This document shows positions 52,118 through 55,217 of a stretch of 55,217 nucleotides of DNA, piece after piece. Each line of letters starts with the position of its first letter. Position 1 is the stretch's first letter. Below the pieces are notes generated by a model. That model ran no database searches and was not told where the DNA came from. It saw only the letters and a list, made by a program, of their open reading frames with translations. The position numbers were made by a program, and so were the translations under genes. The DNA is from Clostridia bacterium (lineage in GTDB: Bacteria; Bacillota; Clostridia; Oscillospirales; Acutalibacteraceae): NCBI GenBank assembly GCA_017430145.1, contig JAFRNP010000147.1, positions 1 through 55,217 on the forward strand, written 5' to 3'.

Positions 52118-52861
52118 ATGACGATGAACAACACGAGAGAGAGATTCCTGCAGGTATTCGGAACGGACAAACCCATCATCGGTATGCTGCACCTTTTGGG
52201 CAGCGACCGTGACGAGGTCCTGAAGATCGCGAGAGAAGAGACCGAACTGATGCTTGCCGCCGACGTCACCGCCGTGTTGGTCGAAAACTATTTCGGCTCC
52301 TCCTATGACGCGGAAGCGGTTCTGCAGATGCTGCAGAAGGACTATCCCGGCTGCATCCGCGGCGTCAACATCCTCGGGAACAGCCTGAGAAAGAGCTGGG
52401 AACTGGCGGAAAAATACGGCGCAAAGTTCATCCAGGTGGATTCCATCTGCGGACACCTGAAGCCCGAAACGGAAAACAGGTATTTTCAGATCGCGGACGA
52501 GCTGAAAAACAAAGGCGATATCCTGATCCTCGGCGGCGTCCGGTTCAAATACCAGCCGGTGAACTCCGGAAGGACCCTTGAAGAGGACCTTGCCATCGGC
52601 AGGAATCACTGCGACGCCATCGTCGTCACGGGGGAAGGGACCGGGATCGAGACGGACATTGAAAAGATCCGCACTTTCCGCGAATACCTGGGAGATTTCC
52701 CGCTGGTCGTGGGCGCCGGCATGACCGCCGAAAACTGCGCCGCGCAGCTCGCCCTTTCCGACGGCGGCATCGTGGGCAGCTACTTCAAACAGAGCGGCTT
52801 CGCCCATAACCGGATGGATAAAGAAAGAGTGGAAACGTTTATGGCGGCTTGCCGGCAGTAA
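52118..52861 (+). CDS. BtpA family TIM-barrel protein (247 aa)
   Basis: Resembles the BtpA/SgcQ family of TIM-barrel proteins. The N-terminal IIGMLHLLGSDRDEVLKIAREE fits the family opening. VLVENYFG, FIQVDSICG, ILGGVRFKYQPVN, DAIVVTGEGTG and LVVGAGMTAENCA follow in barrel order, and the last Gly-rich segments suit a phosphate-binding site. BtpA is tied to photosystem I stability in cyanobacteria, but in Firmicutes the function is not established and a sugar- or nucleotide-related enzyme is equally possible. RBS GAGAGG sits 9 nt before the ATG. Single gene with no related neighbour, convergent with lysS. Confidence 0.8.
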   Translation: MTMNNTRERFLQVFGTDKPIIGMLHLLGSDRDEVLKIAREETELMLAADVTAVLVENYFGSSYDAEAVLQMLQKDYPGCIRGVNILGNSLRKSWELAEKYGAKFIQVDSICGHLKPETENRYFQIADELKNKGDILILGGVRFKYQPVNSGRTLEEDLAIGRNHCDAIVVTGEGTGIETDIEKIRTFREYLGDFPLVVGAGMTAENCAAQLALSDGGIVGSYFKQSGFAHNRMDKERVETFMAACRQ

Positions 52862-52873
52862 TAAAAGCGGATG

Positions 52874-52910
52874 AAAAAGGAGGCTTTCCGCCGTACAGGG
52901 AAAAGCCTCC
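52874..52910 (-). terminator. Terminator of the lysS gene
   Basis: On the minus strand, GGAGGCTTTTCC pairs with GGAAAGCCTCC (52910-52879) and is followed by TTTTT (52878-52874). It lies between the convergent BtpA and lysS genes; the plus-strand side lacks a T-run. Confidence 0.75.
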
Positions 52911-52952
52911 GACCGTTCATGGAATGGCGGGACAGAATAAAAGCGCGCCGGT

Positions 52953-54971
52953 TTACAGGATACGCGTTCCCGCGGGGACGATATCGTCTACAAAGATCAC
53001 CTGGCAGCCGCAGGCGTTGTTGGTGGCGGCAAGCAGCATCCCGTTGCTTTCCACGCCCGTGATGCGGGCGGGTTCGAGATTGGCGACCACGATGATCTTT
53101 TTGCCGACCAGCTCCTCGCAGGTATAGTCGTGCTTGATGCTGGAAACGATCACCCGCTCGCCGATCCCGTCGTCCAGGGTCAGCTTCAGGCAGTTGTTGG
53201 ATTTGCGGATCTCCTGCGCTTTCACGATCTTACAAACGCGCAGGTCGGTCTTTTTGAAGTCGTCAATGGAGACGCGCGTCTCCAGCACCGGCGCCACCGG
53301 GTCGGGATCGCCGTAGACCTTTTGCGGCTTCTCCTCCTGTACGGGGGCTTCCTCCGGCTTCGCCAGCTCCGCCTCGGTCTTCGGGGTGGAGAAATCGAGA
53401 AGCGAAACGTAGTTTTTCGGGTCGATGGCGTACAGGAACAGATACAGGCGCGGACCCTTTTCCTTGTCGATCAGAAGCTTATATACGGTCTTGAAAAACG
53501 AGCCCTGGCAGGCCTTGAGCGTTTTTTCGTCCATATCGTAGCCGAACACCTGCTTCGGGATATCGTAGAGCGCGGTGTTGAGCTCGTCCAGCGTATAGCC
53601 GCCCTTTTCGATGTAGGCGTGCAGCAGGGAGATCTCCTTTTTCGCGCTGTCGTCCAGCTCCTCGTATACGTCCCAGTTGCGCAGCGTGCGCAGTCTGTTC
53701 ACGTTTTCGGGCGCGCAGGTCTGCAGCCAGAACTTGGCGCGTTCCAGCCGGTCGCTGAATTCGGCGTACTTGTAGGGCGTGCCGATCTTTTCAAACACGG
53801 TCTCCAGCATCGGGACGTTGAAATCCACAACACTGCCAAGCTGCACCAGCAGGCTCATGGGCACGGTGTGCAGCTCCCTGCCGGCGACCTCGGTATTGTA
53901 CATGATCGCCTTGTGCGCGTCGCTGGCGCTGCCGTCCTTTACGGCGTTGTACATTTTATCGAACTCAAAATACTGGCGCAGGATACCGTCGTCAAAGCAG
54001 AAGTCGAACGCCTTGAGCGGCTCGGTTCTGGAGTACAGCCAGAGGATGACCTCCGGCTCGTAGATCTTCAGCAGCGTTTCGGGCGTCAGGTTAAGGCCCG
54101 AGGAGCCGGACATTTTGCCGGTGGTCCCTTTGATGCCGATGAATTCGTAGCCCTGGAACAGCGGCGGCTCGTAGCCGAAGATCGCGCGGGAGATATCCTT
54201 GCTGGTATCGTAGCTGCCGTTGGGGCTGGCGTGGTCCTTGCCGCCGGGCTCAAAATCCACGCCCTCATACATCCAGCGCATGGGCCAGTCGACCTTCCAG
54301 GAGAGCTTGCAGTTGAAATCTTTCGTAAAATCAAAGTCCCCGCAGTGCCCGCACTTGCAGGTATACGTCGCCTTCGTGCAGTCGTCGGAGAGCGAGGTGA
54401 TCGTCGTGGTGTCCCTGCCGCAGGCGGGGCAGTAGATGCTGACGGGATAATACGCCTCCCGCTCCCCTTCCGCCGCGGTCTGGGTCCGGTGGGAATCGAG
54501 GATATCAAAGATCTCGCCGCGCTTTTTCAGGGCGTGGATCACCTGGTCGGCGTACTTGCCCGAACGGTACATCTGCGCCTGATAGCGGTAGTCCATATCG
54601 ATACCGAATTTCACGATCGAACGCATGAACTCATTTTCAAAGTATTCGGCGTAGGTCTTTTCCGGCGTGCCCGGGAACGGGTTTCTGACGTCCGCGTAGG
54701 GGAAGCCGATATACTTCTCCATATCGCCGTCCACGGCGGCGACGTTGACGGGGATCTTGCGGACGCGGTCAAATTCGTCCCATGAGAAAAGCAGGCGCGC
54801 CTTTTTTCCCTTTTTCCACAGTGCGCGCACCACAAAATAGCTGGTGGCGATATCCCGGAAGTTGCCGATATGGATGGAGCCGGAGGGGCTGATGCCCGCC
54901 GCGCAGACGTATTCCTCCTTGTCGGGGTTCCGTTTGATGATTCTTTCTGCGATTTCTTCTGACCAATGCAT
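52953..54971 (-). CDS. lysS: Class I lysyl-tRNA synthetase with C-terminal tRNA-binding domain (672 aa)
   Basis: Charges tRNA-Lys with lysine in the cytoplasm. It is the archaeal-type class I enzyme: the HIGH-like motif is in SGSIHIGNFRD (about residues 31-41) and the KMSKS-like motif is KMSGSSG near 286-292. A zinc-binding insert has paired cysteines in YCPACGRD and CKCGHCG. After the usual ~530 residues comes a Pro/Glu-rich linker and an OB-fold tRNA-binding domain (about 565-672: FKKTDLRVCKIVKAQEI, NLEPARITGVESNGMLLAA), as in MetRS C-termini and Trbp111. Class I LysRS alone is normally about 520-530 aa, so this is a fusion. The frame opens at 55067, but the ATG at 54971 (MHWSEEIAERI) is the family start and has AGAGGG upstream. 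Confidence 0.93.
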   Translation of the reverse strand: MHWSEEIAERIIKRNPDKEEYVCAAGISPSGSIHIGNFRDIATSYFVVRALWKKGKKARLLFSWDEFDRVRKIPVNVAAVDGDMEKYIGFPYADVRNPFPGTPEKTYAEYFENEFMRSIVKFGIDMDYRYQAQMYRSGKYADQVIHALKKRGEIFDILDSHRTQTAAEGEREAYYPVSIYCPACGRDTTTITSLSDDCTKATYTCKCGHCGDFDFTKDFNCKLSWKVDWPMRWMYEGVDFEPGGKDHASPNGSYDTSKDISRAIFGYEPPLFQGYEFIGIKGTTGKMSGSSGLNLTPETLLKIYEPEVILWLYSRTEPLKAFDFCFDDGILRQYFEFDKMYNAVKDGSASDAHKAIMYNTEVAGRELHTVPMSLLVQLGSVVDFNVPMLETVFEKIGTPYKYAEFSDRLERAKFWLQTCAPENVNRLRTLRNWDVYEELDDSAKKEISLLHAYIEKGGYTLDELNTALYDIPKQVFGYDMDEKTLKACQGSFFKTVYKLLIDKEKGPRLYLFLYAIDPKNYVSLLDFSTPKTEAELAKPEEAPVQEEKPQKVYGDPDPVAPVLETRVSIDDFKKTDLRVCKIVKAQEIRKSNNCLKLTLDDGIGERVIVSSIKHDYTCEELVGKKIIVVANLEPARITGVESNGMLLAATNNACGCQVIFVDDIVPAGTRIL

Positions 54972-55024
54972 GCGTTTGCCCTCTTTTCTTCTGCAGTCTT
55001 TTTCAGAATAAATATACGAAAAAG

Positions 55025-55053
55025 AGTATACACCTTTTCGGCAGTCTTGTCCA
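55025..55053 (-). promoter_or_regulatory. Promoter of lysS
   Basis: On the minus strand, TGGACA (55053-55048), 17-nt spacer, TATACT (55030-55025). Predicted leader about 50 nt before the ATG at 54971. Confidence 0.72.
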
Positions 55054-55067
55054 TACCCATTTTTCAC

Positions 55068-55217
55068 AAACCTGCGGCTTAGTGTAAAATTATCGTTGGC
55101 AAAAGATCAGTTCTAAGATTCCGAACCGGAGGCAAAAAGACAGCCACCCCGAAGGGGCATGCCCTTGCCGGGTTCTGAAAGAAATGCTACAATAGGGGAA
55201 AGGACGGAGACGGAAGA
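55068..55217 (+). promoter_or_regulatory. Right-edge region with promoter pointing out of the window
   Basis: A plus-strand promoter with TTGCCG at 55165-55170, 17-nt spacer, TACAAT at 55188-55193 and a TGC extension points toward a gene beyond the window; GGAAAGGACGGAG follows. Upstream, a CCCC-gaa-GGGG hairpin (55147-55157) is joined to the palindrome GGGCATGCCC (55155-55164). The rest of the stretch shows no gene I can support. Confidence 0.5.

Noticed and set aside
51962-52807. A 281-codon minus-strand open frame opposite the BtpA-family gene
   Set aside because: The plus-strand gene has a proper RBS and family motifs throughout; the antisense frame has none.
53130-54785. A 551-codon open frame on the plus strand
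   Set aside because: Antisense to lysS; no recognisable motif and no ribosome site.
55081-55165. A known riboswitch or stable RNA at the right edge
   Set aside because: I compared it mentally with lysine, TPP, guanidine, c-di-GMP, SRP and 6S patterns and could not match conserved cores, so I only report it as unresolved.

Overview
ORGANISM. The window looks like chromosome of a Gram-positive, moderately GC-rich gut Clostridium relative (Oscillospirales/Ruminococcaceae type). Pointers are two secreted proteins ending in type I dockerin duplications, a BspA-like leucine-rich-repeat protein, a giant fibro-slime/Cna-B surface protein, a class I lysyl-tRNA synthetase, AGGAGG-type ribosome sites and sigma-A promoters with 17-base spacers. 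The taxon is an inference from gene content only. LAYOUT. (1) 267-1572, minus: a flavodoxin and a metallo-beta-lactamase-fold hydrolase, with a divergent promoter region at 1573-1903. (2) 1904-9880, plus: one 2658-residue secreted surface protein with its own promoter and terminator. (3) 13342 down to 10091, minus: a compact five-gene peptide-modification operon with its own promoter and terminator. It holds a 77-residue Cys-containing precursor-like peptide, a lipoprotein, an HPr-kinase-like protein, a radical SAM/SPASM enzyme and a PqqD-type recognition protein. I think this is the most interesting system in the window: a RiPP-type pathway whose precursor ends in serine and whose kinase resembles those that phosphorylate the C-terminal serine of lasso-peptide precursors, but with no lasso cyclase or protease. 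(4) 13564-14982, minus: an LRR-dockerin protein whose 5' leader is an 86-bp repeat shared with capG. (5) 50600 down to 15119, minus: a ~35-kb capsule/exopolysaccharide locus. (6) 50867-51913, minus: a dockerin protein with its own promoter and terminator. (7) 52118-52861, plus: a BtpA-family protein. (8) 52953-54971, minus: class I LysRS fused to a C-terminal tRNA-binding OB domain. HOW THE POLYSACCHARIDE GENES WORK TOGETHER. The locus opens with a PHP-type tyrosine phosphatase, a membrane-anchored Ig-like protein and two Wzz-BY-kinase fusions with exceptionally long tyrosine-repeat tails. An ABC exporter/flippase candidate and the initiating polyprenyl-phosphate sugar transferase follow. A TviB/WbpO-type dehydrogenase and a WbpP/TviC-type epimerase point to UDP-GalNAcA, and capE-capG-capF point to UDP-L-FucNAc. 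Between them lie many glycosyltransferases, a polymerase/ligase-like membrane protein, two acyltransferases, a LicD family protein, a hexapeptide acetyltransferase and a Wzm/Wzt ABC pair. One GT4 gene (26777-27961) is interrupted by a single in-frame TAG. No MOP-type (Wzx) flippase is visible. NOT SEEN. I found no tRNA, rRNA, CRISPR array, complete insertion sequence, integrase or sortase gene in the window.
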